Shown: positions 13,403 to 22,280, counted from the stretch's first letter. The stretch is DNA of 64,000 nt from Pseudomonas salomonii (GCF_900107155.1 NZ_FNOX01000006.1:1-64000); one strand, 5' to 3'. The notes: a model not told the origin generated them from the sequence alone. Numbers and translations: made by a program.

Positions 13403-15061
13403 TTAGGGAAGCTGCGGATAGATAATCAAGAGCAGGGCGCCTTTGCGATAGCGTTTGCCACCCGGTGGCAGTTGCCCTTCTTCGCGGTGTTCGCTGGTGC
13501 TGCGCACGCGCATCAGCACACCGACCGAGCCTTGCTGACGCGCCTGCGCAAGCCAGCTCTGCACGCTGTCCAGGTCGACCTTGCGGTGCACCGAGTCGGC
13601 GTACTGGAGGCCATAACGCAGCTCGCCTTCGGTGTCGTAAAACGCCACTTCCGTGCGGCCCAGGCGCCAGGACAAGGCCGACGCCGAGCCCAGCTCGTTG
13701 CTGATCAAAGCATGGGTTTGTTGCAATTCATCCAGATGCTCAAGCACGAACTGGTCGGGCATTTCGGTATCGGTGATCATCGCCGGCATGCCCGCCGGCA
13801 GTAACGCCACCAGCAAGCCGATGCCCAGCGCCGGCATTGCCCACAGGGTCAGCGGGCGCAGCGCTTGCAGCAGGTTGGCAAGGATCCAGGCCAGCAATAC
13901 GATAAACGCCAGCGACAGGCTGAACATCTCCGCGTGGCTGTTGCCGTACATCGGGTTGCAGATTTGCAGGTAGATCAACGCCACCATCGCCGCCAGGCCA
14001 ATCACGGCGTTGACCAGCCCGTTGATCAGGATCGCGCGGGCCTTGCCTTGCCGGATCAAGTCGATCAGCGCATGGCCCATCAACAAGGCCAGCGGCAGCA
14101 GGCACGGCATGATGTAGGTGGGTAATTTGCCGCGGCTCATACTGAAGAAGGCCAGGGGCAACAGCAGCCACAGGGCCAGGAACACGATGGCCGGCTGGGC
14201 TTTGTCTTTCCAGGTCTTGATCAGTGTGGCCGGCAGCAACGCCGCCCAGGGCAGGCAGGCGACCACCATGATCGGCAGGAAGAACCACCAGGCCCGCGCA
14301 TGCTGGGCATTGGCGGAAGAGAAGCGACGGATATGCTCGTGCCAGAAGAAGAAGCGCCAGTAATCAGGCTCCTGCACGTGAATGGCCAGGGCCCACGGCA
14401 CACACACGATGGCGGCGACCACAATCGCCAAAGGCCCGTAGCACAGCAGTTCACCCAGGCGGCGCTGCCAGAGGATGTAGGGCACGGCGATCAGCACGGG
14501 CAACAGCCAGGCCAGAAAGCCCTTGGTCATAAAGCCCATGCCGCAGGCCACGCCCAGCACTGCCCAGGCACCCAGACGAGCACGCGGCGTGCGGCTGTCG
14601 AGGGCAAACCACAGCGCTACCAGGCTGAGGTTGACCCAGAAGGTGAATTGCGGATCGAGGTTGGAATACCCCGCCTGCCCGGCCACCAGCCCGAAGCTCA
14701 TGTAGAGCAGGGCGCAGGCGAAGCTTTTGCGCGGGTCGTTCCACAAGCGGCGGGCGATGAGGTAGGCCAGCACCACGCTCAGGCCGGTGGTCAAGGCCGA
14801 CGCCACACGCACGCCGAACAGGTTTTCGCCGAACACCGCCTGCCCGAGGGCGATCAGCCAATAGCCGGCGGCGGGTTTTTCGAAATAGCGCACACCCATG
14901 AAGTGCGGTGCGACCCAATTGCCGCTCTGCAGCATTTCCTGGCTGATCTGGGCATAGCGGGTTTCATCCGGGATCCATAAACCGTGCAGGCCCATGGGCA
15001 GTAGATAGAACACCGCGAAGGCCAATAGCAATAGAGGTAAGGGTTTAAGCAGTCGAGTCAT
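13403..15061 (-). CDS. arnT: ArnT-type lipid A 4-amino-4-deoxy-L-arabinosyltransferase
   Basis: 552 residues, matching the usual ~550 of ArnT. It is a multi-pass inner-membrane protein (first helix [18 protein letters not shown]) with the catalytic-loop motif PDETRYAQI, the [11 protein letters not shown] segment and a C-terminal periplasmic domain. ArnT transfers L-Ara4N from undecaprenyl phosphate to lipid A phosphates, giving resistance to polymyxin and cationic peptides. No arnBCADEF genes are nearby, so the Ara4N carrier must be made elsewhere, or the donor is different. The ATG at 15061 is preceded by a perfect hairpin whose loop is the Shine-Dalgarno AGGAG, implying translational control. 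An Ais-like phosphatase lies upstream. Confidence 0.85.
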   Translation of the reverse strand: MTRLLKPLPLLLLAFAVFYLLPMGLHGLWIPDETRYAQISQEMLQSGNWVAPHFMGVRYFEKPAAGYWLIALGQAVFGENLFGVRVASALTTGLSVVLAYLIARRLWNDPRKSFACALLYMSFGLVAGQAGYSNLDPQFTFWVNLSLVALWFALDSRTPRARLGAWAVLGVACGMGFMTKGFLAWLLPVLIAVPYILWQRRLGELLCYGPLAIVVAAIVCVPWALAIHVQEPDYWRFFFWHEHIRRFSSANAQHARAWWFFLPIMVVACLPWAALLPATLIKTWKDKAQPAIVFLALWLLLPLAFFSMSRGKLPTYIMPCLLPLALLMGHALIDLIRQGKARAILINGLVNAVIGLAAMVALIYLQICNPMYGNSHAEMFSLSLAFIVLLAWILANLLQALRPLTLWAMPALGIGLLVALLPAGMPAMITDTEMPDQFVLEHLDELQQTHALISNELGSASALSWRLGRTEVAFYDTEGELRYGLQYADSVHRKVDLDSVQSWLAQARQQGSVGVLMRVRSTSEHREEGQLPPGGKRYRKGALLLIIYPQLP

Positions 15062-15063
15062 GA

Positions 15064-15084
15064 AAACGTCACTCCTTGACGTTT
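15064..15084 (-). promoter_or_regulatory. Hairpin with arnT Shine-Dalgarno in its loop
   Basis: On the minus strand AAACGTCA and TGACGTTT form a perfect 8-bp stem around the 5-base loop AGGAG, with the arnT ATG two bases after the stem. The loop is the ribosome-binding site. A stem-loop presenting GGA next to a start codon is the architecture of CsrA/RsmA targets, although the flank (UCAAGGAGUGA) deviates slightly from the RsmE consensus. Confidence 0.6.
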
Positions 15085-15248
15085 AATGGTGAAGTAAGCA
15101 GATATGTAAAAGTTTGTAGGAAGAATCACAAAGTTCACTAAGTCGATGAAAAAAATCATGACGTCCAATAGTAGCGGGCGTAGTTGAACATGCCAGAAGA
15201 GGGCTGTCGTTTTGCTGAACATGAAGAAAGTTATAGGTAAAAAAGTGT
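15085..15248. promoter_or_regulatory. AT-rich upstream region of arnT
   Basis: This 164-base gap between the Ais-like phosphatase stop and the arnT leader is markedly AT-rich and probably contains the arnT promoter. No repeat, terminator stem or ORF stands out. Confidence 0.35.
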
Positions 15249-15923
15249 CTATAGCTTTTTAAGTACGGCGGACCAGGCCGGGCCTTTCATGATGCCAAGC
15301 GTCTCGAATTTGCCGTTGCCCAGTACGCGTACGAACAGGGCACTGCCGTACTCGGCAAACGTTGCGCGGGGGTAGCCCAGGGCGCTTTCGAAGTCGGCAA
15401 TACAGCCACTGTGGGTGACAAAAACGAGGTTGCGACCAGACCGTTTGCGGCTGAGCAGTTCTTCATCGATGTCCTCGCCGCAGATGGTCTTTTCCCCTGG
15501 GGTCAGCTCGGCTTTGCCGAACATGAAGTGCGAGGTCTGTACCGTGCGCAAGGCCGGGCTGGCAACGATGTCGGTGTTTTCCAGGCCCAGTAGTTTGAAG
15601 GCCTTGCCCACTTCTTCGGCGCGCTGGGTGCCGACGGTCGTCAGGCCTTCAGGTGCGCCGAAGCAGGCATTGGCCGAGCGGTCGCAGCGCTCTTCGTGAC
15701 GCACCAGCACGATCAGGTCGCCATCGCGCCAGGCCGGCAGCACTTGTGAGGTCAGCAGGCGGTTATCGACGCTCAGGTCGCGCGGCGAGAACGGCCAAAA
15801 CAGGAAACCGGCGAGCAGCAAGCCGATAACGGCAAGGCCCGCCCACCACTTTCGCAGGCGCTTGAGATAGCCCCGGCGTGAGCGCGGTTTGGTCAGGGTA
15901 AGGTCAACCACATCATTCACCAT
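15249..15923 (-). CDS. Ais/PmrG-like periplasmic histidine phosphatase
   Basis: 224 residues from the ATG at 15923; the frame is open to 16154 but the extra residues look non-coding. It has a basic cytoplasmic start (RSRRGYLKRLRK), one membrane segment (WAGLAVIGLLLAGFLFW), then a histidine-phosphatase domain with LVRHEERCD (catalytic RH) and VFVTHSGC (second His). RHE instead of RHG is typical of the Ais branch, which dephosphorylates LPS core heptose. In enterobacteria ais sits next to the arn operon, so its position beside arnT supports a role in LPS remodelling. The exact substrate is an inference. Confidence 0.75.
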   Translation of the reverse strand: MVNDVVDLTLTKPRSRRGYLKRLRKWWAGLAVIGLLLAGFLFWPFSPRDLSVDNRLLTSQVLPAWRDGDLIVLVRHEERCDRSANACFGAPEGLTTVGTQRAEEVGKAFKLLGLENTDIVASPALRTVQTSHFMFGKAELTPGEKTICGEDIDEELLSRKRSGRNLVFVTHSGCIADFESALGYPRATFAEYGSALFVRVLGNGKFETLGIMKGPAWSAVLKKL

Positions 15924-16197
15924 GGGCACTGTCTTCAGTGTTTTATTCAAATAGGCGCAACGCACTGACGGATGCCCGTAGTTGAAGCGGAGCGTGTCAT
16001 AGCGCTGCTGTCTTTTGGCTGAACACCCAGCCGTTAGAAGTTGCCGTGGGCGGCAACTAACAAGTTGCCGACTATCGATACTGGGGGGCAATTTAGAGGG
16101 GTGAGGGTGGGCAAGCAGTGAAATCGATGTGAAAAATTTGCATGGGGTCGTCAACCAGCCGTTATGCTCGTTTGCAGTCCTTTAAACGAGCGTGTTT

Positions 16198-16854
16198 ATG
16201 TTGCAGGTGCAAGGTGTTGTTAAGAGCTACGCCACCCCGCAAGGTCCACTGCCGGTGCTGGCGGGTGTCGACCTGTACCTGGGCGAACATAGCAGCCTGG
16301 CGCTGATGGGCGAGTCGGGCAGTGGCAAAAGCACGTTGTTGCATCTGGTCGCCGGGCTCGACCGCGTGGACAGCGGCACTGTCCAGGTGGGCGAGCAGCG
16401 CCTGGACCAACTGAGCGAGGCGCAACTGGCCCATTGGCGGCGTACCCAAATCGGCCTGGTGTTCCAGCAGTTCAACCTGATCGGCAGCTTGCGTGTCGAC
16501 GACAACCTGGCGTTCCAGGCCCGCCTGGCCGGGCGCTTCGACCCGCAATGGCAGGCGCAGCTGGTTGAGCGCCTGGGCCTGGGCGACTTGCTCAAGCGTT
16601 ATCCCGAACAACTCTCCGGCGGCCAACAGCAGCGGGTTGCGGTGGGCCGTGCGTTGGCCTCGCGCCCCGGCTTGTTGCTGGCGGATGAACCCACCGGCAA
16701 CCTCGACGAGGCCACCAGCGATGACGTGCTGCAATTGCTGCTGGACCTGCTGCGAGACAGCCCCACCAGCCTGTTGATGGTGACCCACAGCCCGCGCATC
16801 GCCGCACGCCTGGACCGCCAGGTGGTGTTGCGGCATGGCCGTGTGGTCGCGTGA
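16198..16854 (+). CDS. ABC transporter ATPase (AttE/LolD-like)
   Basis: 218 residues from the ATG at 16198 (an ATG two codons earlier is possible). Walker A GESGSGKST at ~38, Q-loop FQQFNL, signature LSGGQQQR, Walker B LLLADEPT and H-loop THS are all present. It belongs to the LolD/MacB/FtsE type of ATPases that work with FtsX-like permeases rather than importers. It is followed after one base by the permease gene, then by an AttH-like lipoprotein. This order matches AttEFGH-type systems, whose substrate is not established. Confidence 0.85.
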   Translation: MLQVQGVVKSYATPQGPLPVLAGVDLYLGEHSSLALMGESGSGKSTLLHLVAGLDRVDSGTVQVGEQRLDQLSEAQLAHWRRTQIGLVFQQFNLIGSLRVDDNLAFQARLAGRFDPQWQAQLVERLGLGDLLKRYPEQLSGGQQQRVAVGRALASRPGLLLADEPTGNLDEATSDDVLQLLLDLLRDSPTSLLMVTHSPRIAARLDRQVVLRHGRVVA

Positions 16855-16855
16855 G

Positions 16856-19318
16856 ATGAGGGTATTTTATTGGGCACTGCGCGCACTGTTGAGCCATTGG
16901 CGGCGGCACCCGGTGCAGTTTTTCAGCGTGCTCACCGGCTTGTGGCTCGCCACCGCACTGTTGACCGGCGTGCAAGCCCTTAACAGCCAGGCGCGTGACA
17001 GCTATGCACGTGCCAGCCAATTGATCGGCGGTGAACCCCAAGCCAGCCTGAGTGCGCCGGACGGTGCGAGTTTCCCGCAGGCGCTGTTTGCCGAACTGCG
17101 CCGTGCCGGCTGGCCGGTGTCGCCGGTGGTGCAGGGGCGGCTGCAGCTCAAGGGGCATGAAGAGCTGCGCCTGCAATTGATGGGCATCGAACCGTTGTCC
17201 TTGCCCGGTGGCGGTGCGGTGGCGGGGCAGCGCTTGAGCCAGGCGCAGATGCTCGGGTTTTTCAACCCGCCGGGGCAAACCTGGATCGCTGCGCAAACCT
17301 TGCAGGCGTTGGGGTTGCAGGCCGGTGAGCAGCCATTGACGGTCAGCGGGCAACGGTTACCACCTTTACAGGTTCAGCCCGACATGGCCCCCGGGCTGTT
17401 GCTGACCGATATCGGCTTCGCCCAGCCACTGTTGGACATGCCGGGGCGCCTGTCGCGCCTGTTGGTGGACAAGGCCTTTGCCGCCACCCAGCCGACGCCG
17501 CCTGCCGCGCTGCAACTCAAGCAAGGCGAGGACAACAACCTTTCGCGCCTCACCGAAAGCTTTCACCTGAACCTCGATGCCTTGGGCTTTTTATCCTTTG
17601 TGGTCGGCCTGTTTATTGTCCACGCCGCCATCGGCCTGGCCCTGGAGCAACGCCGTGGTTTGCTGCGCACCTTGCGTGCCTGCGGGGTCAGCGCGCGCCT
17701 GCTGATCGTCAGCCTGGCGGTTGAGCTGGGGGTGTTGTCGTTGCTGGGCGGCGTGCTGGGGGTGATCAGTGGTTACCTGCTGGCCAGCCTGTTGCTGCCG
17801 GACGTGGCCGCCAGCCTGCGCGGCCTGTATGGCGCCGAGGTGGCGGGCCAGTTGAACCTCAGCCCGTGGTGGTGGCTGGCCGGCTTGGGCTTGAGCCTGC
17901 TCGGCGCACTGCTTGCCGGTGCCGGCAGCCTGTGGCGTGCGGCCCGTTTGCCCTTGCTGGCCCTGGCCAATGCCCAGGCCTGGCACGAGGCGCATGGGCG
18001 CTGGCTGCGCCGTCAGGGTGGGGTGGCGGCTACCGCGCTGGCGATTGCACTGCTGGCGCTGTGGTGGGGCAACAGCCTCGCCGCCGGGTTTGTGCTGATG
18101 GCCGCCTTGCTGCTGAGCGCGGCGCTTGGCCTGCCGGTGGTGCTCAATGGCTTGTTGACGGCGGTGCTCGGACGCAGCCGCTCAGTATTGGGCCAGTGGT
18201 TCCTTGCCGACTGCCGCCAGCAGTTGCCGGCCTTGAGCCTGGCGTTGATGGCGTTGCTGTTGGCGCTGGCAGCGAACATCGGCGCGGGCTCCATGACTTC
18301 GGGGTTTCGCCAGACGTTCAATAACTGGCTGGAACAACGCCTTACCGCCGAGCTGTACCTCAACCCGCAGAATCCGGCCCAGGCCGAGCAGCTTTCCAGC
18401 TGGTTGGCGCAGCAACCGCTGGTGCAGGCGGTGCTGCCGACCTGGCAGGTGGCGGTGCAATTGCAGGGCTGGCCGGCAGATGTGTTCGGTGTGGTCGATG
18501 ACCCGACCTATCGCCAGCACTGGCCGTTGCTGCAAGCGGCGAGCGCGCCTTGGGACCAACTGCTGCAGGGCGATAGCGTGATGCTCAGCGAGCAATTGGC
18601 ACGCCGCCTGAATGTGCGGCTGGGCGACGCCATCCAGCTCCCCACGCCGCAAGGCGTCTGGTCGCCAACAGTGGTGGGGGTTTACGCCGACTACGGCAAC
18701 CCCAAGGGCCATCTGCTGGTTAATTCGCAACACCTGCTGGCGCACTGGCCGGGCCTGGCACCGGCACGCTTCAACCTGCGCGTACTGCCCGGCAATGTAC
18801 CGGCGCTGGTGCAGGAGGTGCGGCGCGCCTTTGCCCTGGAGGACAGCCGCATCGTCGATCAGCAGCAGCTCAAAGGCTGGTCGAGCCAGGTGTTCGAACG
18901 CACCTTCGCCGCCACTGCCGCACTCAACAGCCTGACGTTGGGTGTCGCCGGTGTGGCGCTGTTTATCAGCCTGCTGACCCAGAGCCAAAGCCGCCTTGGC
19001 CAACTCGCACCGCTGTGGGCGCTGGGCGTGACGCGCCGGCAACTGATGTTGCTCAACCTCGGCCAAACCTGGCTGCTGGCGGTGTTGACGCTGGTACTCG
19101 CCTTGCCCTTGGGCCTGCTGCTGGCATGGTGCCTGGACGCGGTGATCAATGTGCAGGCGTTCGGCTGGCGCTTGCCCTTGCAAGTGTTTCCGTGGCAGCT
19201 GGCGCAATTGTTGGGGCTGGCCATGCTTGCCACGCTGCTGGCCTCGGCCTGGCCACTGTGGCAGTTGTACCGCAGTCGCCCGGCGGATTTGCTGAGGACC
19301 TTTGCCAATGAAGATTAA
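16856..19318 (+). CDS. FtsX-type ABC permease (AttF/AttG-like, fused)
   Basis: 820 residues, ATG at 16856 immediately after the ATPase stop. It has an N-terminal membrane anchor (FFSVLTGLWLATALLTGVQA), a periplasmic domain, a first FtsX block at ~245-360 (LDALGFLSFVVGLFIVHAAI), middle helices, a second periplasmic domain and a second FtsX block near the C terminus (LGVAGVALFISLLTQ; LLAVLTLVLALPLGLLLAW). Two FtsX units in one chain correspond to separate AttF and AttG permeases. MacB/Lol-type mechanics (moving envelope substrates without import) are expected. The next start lies inside its 3' end. Confidence 0.85.
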   Translation: MRVFYWALRALLSHWRRHPVQFFSVLTGLWLATALLTGVQALNSQARDSYARASQLIGGEPQASLSAPDGASFPQALFAELRRAGWPVSPVVQGRLQLKGHEELRLQLMGIEPLSLPGGGAVAGQRLSQAQMLGFFNPPGQTWIAAQTLQALGLQAGEQPLTVSGQRLPPLQVQPDMAPGLLLTDIGFAQPLLDMPGRLSRLLVDKAFAATQPTPPAALQLKQGEDNNLSRLTESFHLNLDALGFLSFVVGLFIVHAAIGLALEQRRGLLRTLRACGVSARLLIVSLAVELGVLSLLGGVLGVISGYLLASLLLPDVAASLRGLYGAEVAGQLNLSPWWWLAGLGLSLLGALLAGAGSLWRAARLPLLALANAQAWHEAHGRWLRRQGGVAATALAIALLALWWGNSLAAGFVLMAALLLSAALGLPVVLNGLLTAVLGRSRSVLGQWFLADCRQQLPALSLALMALLLALAANIGAGSMTSGFRQTFNNWLEQRLTAELYLNPQNPAQAEQLSSWLAQQPLVQAVLPTWQVAVQLQGWPADVFGVVDDPTYRQHWPLLQAASAPWDQLLQGDSVMLSEQLARRLNVRLGDAIQLPTPQGVWSPTVVGVYADYGNPKGHLLVNSQHLLAHWPGLAPARFNLRVLPGNVPALVQEVRRAFALEDSRIVDQQQLKGWSSQVFERTFAATAALNSLTLGVAGVALFISLLTQSQSRLGQLAPLWALGVTRRQLMLLNLGQTWLLAVLTLVLALPLGLLLAWCLDAVINVQAFGWRLPLQVFPWQLAQLLGLAMLATLLASAWPLWQLYRSRPADLLRTFANED

Positions 19319-20372
19319 CCCCTGGTGCTGGGCCGCCGTATTGCTGTTGACGGCCTGCGACAAAGCCCCCGCGCCGCCGGAAAGCTTCGCCGGCCTTGGC
19401 AGCGAGGCGGCGGATTTTGCCCAGGTGGTGCCTGGCAAGGTCTTCAGCTTTCCCGAAGACCACGGCCCGCACCCCGGCTTTCGCATCGAATGGTGGTACG
19501 TCACCGCCAACCTCAAGGACGAGCAAGGCCGTGTGTTCGGTGTGCAATGGACATTGTTTCGCAACGCGCTGAAGGCCGGGCCGGTACAGGCGGGCTGGCG
19601 CGACGCGACGATCTGGCTGGGCCATGCCGCCGTCACCTCCGCCACCCGCCATTACGCTGCTGAGCGCTACGCCCGTGGCGGCGTTGGCCAGGCCGGCGCC
19701 CAGGCAGCGCCGTTCACGGCCTGGCTCGACGATTGGCGTTTTGCCACCCGACCAGGTTCCGCCAGCGCCTTGGCCGATATGCAACTCAAGGCCGCAGGCC
19801 CACAGTTCGCCTACGATTTGCACCTGACCTCCAGCCGCCCGCTGGTGCTGCAAGGCGATAACGGCTACAGCCGCAAATCCGACCAAGGCCAGGCGTCCTA
19901 CTACTACAGCCAGCCGTTTTTCACGGCGACGGGCAGCGTCCGTATCGACGGCACCACCTACCAGGTCAGCGGCCCGGCCTGGCTCGACCGCGAGTGGAGC
20001 AGCCAACCGCTGGCCGCCAGCCAGACCGGCTGGGACTGGTTCTCCCTGCACCTGGACCGTGGCGAGCAGTTGATGCTGTTTCGCGTGCGGCAAAAGGACG
20101 GCGCGGGTTACCTGACCGGCACCTGGATCGACCAGCAAGGGCACACGCAGACCCTGCATAACGCCGATATTCAGCTCACACCGCTGGCCACCACCGAGGT
20201 TGACGGGCGCATTGTGCCCACGCGCTGGTCATTGAAAATTCCCGGCAAACAACTGGACATTACGCCCCAGGCCGTCAACCCGAAGGCATGGATGAACCTC
20301 AGTATTCCGTACTGGGAAGGGCCGGTGCAGTTTGACGGTGGTGTGGGGTATCTGGAAATGACCGGCTATTAA
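19308..20372 (+). CDS. AttH-like lipoprotein with lipocalin/CrtC-type domain
   Basis: 354 residues from the ATG at 19308, overlapping the permease by 11 bases. Signal MKINPWCWAAVLLLTAC has lipobox LTAC. The mature protein has the hallmarks of the AttH/CrtC lipocalin-like family: GFRIEWWYVTANL near the N terminus and WLDREWSSQPL with GWDWFSLHLD later. Homologues are called AttH or carotenoid 1,2-hydratase-like. Without carotenoid genes nearby a hydratase role is unlikely; binding a hydrophobic ligand at the outer face of the ABC system is the better inference. Confidence 0.8.
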   Translation: MKINPWCWAAVLLLTACDKAPAPPESFAGLGSEAADFAQVVPGKVFSFPEDHGPHPGFRIEWWYVTANLKDEQGRVFGVQWTLFRNALKAGPVQAGWRDATIWLGHAAVTSATRHYAAERYARGGVGQAGAQAAPFTAWLDDWRFATRPGSASALADMQLKAAGPQFAYDLHLTSSRPLVLQGDNGYSRKSDQGQASYYYSQPFFTATGSVRIDGTTYQVSGPAWLDREWSSQPLAASQTGWDWFSLHLDRGEQLMLFRVRQKDGAGYLTGTWIDQQGHTQTLHNADIQLTPLATTEVDGRIVPTRWSLKIPGKQLDITPQAVNPKAWMNLSIPYWEGPVQFDGGVGYLEMTGY

Positions 20373-20511
20373 TCGCGGTTTTTTGTAGGCGATTTTTCTC
20401 TGCCGAGTAGGCAACTTCCCAAATGTGATTTCCCGCGCCTGCCCTTGTGTGCGGGCCGCCTTCACTTGCCTATATTCCGACGCCATCTTCATTGCATCCG
20501 GGATGGAAGGC

Positions 20512-21501
20512 ATGGCGCAGGGATTTATCAATGACCGCACAACGGACTACAACAGTCTGAAATCCAGGGCGATGGGCGGGGCGCCAAATCGTCAGCGTTC
20601 TGATCACTTTGACGTGTTGAACCGGCACTTGCGTACTGGCCTGGTGACTCCTGGGCAACTGGTGATTATCCCTGACGACTTCAGCTTCAGCTGCCGCAGT
20701 GAAGAAGCCTGGTTGATGCGTTATGGCGAGCAGATCCGCTGGCGGCTGGAGCCATCGGCCGGCTCGGCGGTGATCAATAACTACGACTTGCTGCAGAGTT
20801 TGCTGGCGAATGGCTCGATCGGTATCGGCAGCGCCACGTCGGCGTGGGCGCGGCATCTGGATGAGGTGGCGCAGACCCTGGAGGCGATTGAGCGCTTGCA
20901 TCAGAGGTTGAAGGGCGGGGGGTTGGACCGAGATGAGTTTGCTCGTCAGCGCCAAGGGCTGTTTCGGCAGTTGGACGGGCAACTGCAAGGCGCGGCGCGG
21001 TTTGGCACGGGGCTGCGGGGCAATCAATCGTTGAAGAAGGTGTTGGGGATTTCGACCAGAAGCTACCTGCATAAAGGTGAGATTGCGGGGTATGCGCAGC
21101 GGGTCGGGGCGGTGGCGCAGGTGTCGAAGTGGTTGGGGAAGGGGACTTATGTGGGGTTGGCCATGGATGTGGGGGTAACAGGATTGGAGGTCAAGGAGGC
21201 GTGTATGACGGGAAGGGAGGCGCAGTGCAGGCGGGCGAAGTATGTGGAGAGTGGGCGTTTGGTAGGCGGGGTAGTGGGCGCGGCTGGCGGCGGTATTTTA
21301 GGCGCTGAATTAACGCGTCGCGCATGCACCTTTTTTTTGGGTATTGCGACTAGAGGGAGCGGCGCCCTGAGTTGCGGAGTAATTGGCGGTGCTGCGGGAG
21401 GATATTTAGGAGGCAGTAAAGTCGGTGATGGTGGGGCGTGGTTGGGCGGTACGATCATAGAAAACGATGGTGATTTGATATTCCAGCCGGAGGGCGCTTA
21501 A
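20512..21501 (+). CDS. Candidate pore-forming toxin / T6SS-type effector
   Basis: 329 residues from the ATG at 20512 (GGGA 8 bases upstream; 20503 is the alternative). The N-terminal half is soluble (MAQGFINDRTTDYNSLK; VTPGQLVIIPDDFS; a helical stretch LDEVAQTLEAIERLHQRLKG). The C-terminal third is Gly/Ala-rich with glycine-zipper helices (GRLVGGVVGAAGGGILGAEL; GVIGGAAGGYLGGSKVGDGG), as in small membrane-active effectors. It is followed after 2 bases by a small two-helix membrane protein, the usual arrangement for a toxin and its immunity protein. There is no signal peptide. Codon use becomes more AT-rich toward the 3' end, suggesting transfer. Family name not recognised. Confidence 0.6.
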   Translation: MAQGFINDRTTDYNSLKSRAMGGAPNRQRSDHFDVLNRHLRTGLVTPGQLVIIPDDFSFSCRSEEAWLMRYGEQIRWRLEPSAGSAVINNYDLLQSLLANGSIGIGSATSAWARHLDEVAQTLEAIERLHQRLKGGGLDRDEFARQRQGLFRQLDGQLQGAARFGTGLRGNQSLKKVLGISTRSYLHKGEIAGYAQRVGAVAQVSKWLGKGTYVGLAMDVGVTGLEVKEACMTGREAQCRRAKYVESGRLVGGVVGAAGGGILGAELTRRACTFFLGIATRGSGALSCGVIGGAAGGYLGGSKVGDGGAWLGGTIIENDGDLIFQPEGA

Positions 21502-21503
21502 CC

Positions 21504-21860
21504 ATGGATTATTTTCTCGTCTATACCGCTGTGATGGTTGTTGGAACGTTCATCGTTTTGGGGCTGATGCTATTTGCTGGCTGCACAAAGCTCGAAGCAC
21601 TCGAAAGCTACTTCAGTGAAAACGCAGAGGTGCGCAAATATCAGCAACGCTGGCGACCTAACCAGCGGTTCGTCAGGTTCAATCGCATGGGCCTGATGAT
21701 TGACATTCTTCGCAGGCCTAAACACTCCGTGAAAGAAGGTCTTGTGACCGAGGCTGAATTAGCCGCCATTCCATTAACACTCAAGCGTTGGGCCGTTTGG
21801 CCCTATCGCCTTGTGATGTTTTGGTCGATCAGTTGGGGCTATTGGGGCACTTGGCTGTAG
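21504..21860 (+). CDS. Candidate membrane immunity protein
   Basis: 118 residues, starting 2 bases after the toxin stop. An N-terminal membrane helix (FLVYTAVMVVGTFIVLGLML) is followed by a charged middle (SENAEVRKYQQRWRPNQRF; EGLVTEAELAAIPLTLKRW) and a C-terminal hydrophobic segment (WAVWPYRLVMFWSISWGYWG). A small integral membrane protein coupled to a glycine-zipper toxin is what an immunity partner for a pore former looks like. A decayed homologous copy lies directly downstream, which supports the immunity reading because such genes are often duplicated. Confidence 0.6.
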   Translation: MDYFLVYTAVMVVGTFIVLGLMLFAGCTKLEALESYFSENAEVRKYQQRWRPNQRFVRFNRMGLMIDILRRPKHSVKEGLVTEAELAAIPLTLKRWAVWPYRLVMFWSISWGYWGTWL

Positions 21861-22143
21861 ACGCAAAGGATTTGAGATCAAAGAGGCGTGTGGAAACGGG
21901 AGGGTTGGTGGCAATAAACGTTTTTGGAGACGAAAGGAGTGGATAGACAGGCAGTACCGCATGTTGCTGATTTTTGAGTTCCTGTCCGATTCAAAGCGCC
22001 ACGTGAAAGCCGGTGTTGTGACCGAGGACGAACTGGCGTCTGTGCCTTTGGCGCTCAAACGTTGGGTGGTATGGCCTTATTACCTGGGGGTTTATCTGGC
22101 TGATCACAACCGTGGTCTGGTCCGTTTGGCGCAGGTGGGGTGA
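21861..22143 (+). pseudogene. Remnant of a second toxin-immunity module
   Basis: One open frame first reads KGFEIKEACGNGR (~21868-21909), matching TGLEVKEACMTGR inside the toxin at 21180-21220, with the DNA similar too. It then runs on into MLLIFEFLSD, HVKAGVVTEDELASVPLALK and RWVVWPYYLGVYLA (21961-22143), which align with the middle and end of the immunity protein (VKEGLVTEAELAAIPLTLK; RWAVWPYRL). The toxin 3' end and the immunity 5' end are therefore missing. A reading start at 21961 (61 codons including the stop) could still be translated, but it lacks the N-terminal membrane helix. Confidence 0.7.
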
Positions 22144-22183
22144 CCTACCTATTTGAAGGAGGTTAATTTTTTTCTAAAAAATA

Positions 22184-22199
22184 CTGTTCATGCATACAG
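22184..22199. promoter_or_regulatory. LexA (SOS) box
   Basis: CTGTTCATGCATACAG fits CTGT-N8-ACAG exactly, and the flanks extend the palindrome by three bases on each side (ATA and TAT). It lies 81 bases before the ATG at 22281 in an AT-rich stretch. It suggests DNA-damage induction of the secreted protein, or survives from a lost SOS-controlled bacteriocin-type gene. Confidence 0.6.
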
Positions 22200-22280
22200 T
22201 ATTGTTCTACATTCCATCCCAGGTGACCGGATGTCACCGCTCACCTGAGCATCAATTTTTTAACTATGGATGGATAAAAA

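Noticed and set aside
15924-16154. N-terminal extension of the Ais-like phosphatase up to an ATG at 16154
   Set aside because: The extra 77 residues show no signal or domain character; the ATG at 15923 places the basic stretch and membrane helix at the N terminus as in the family.
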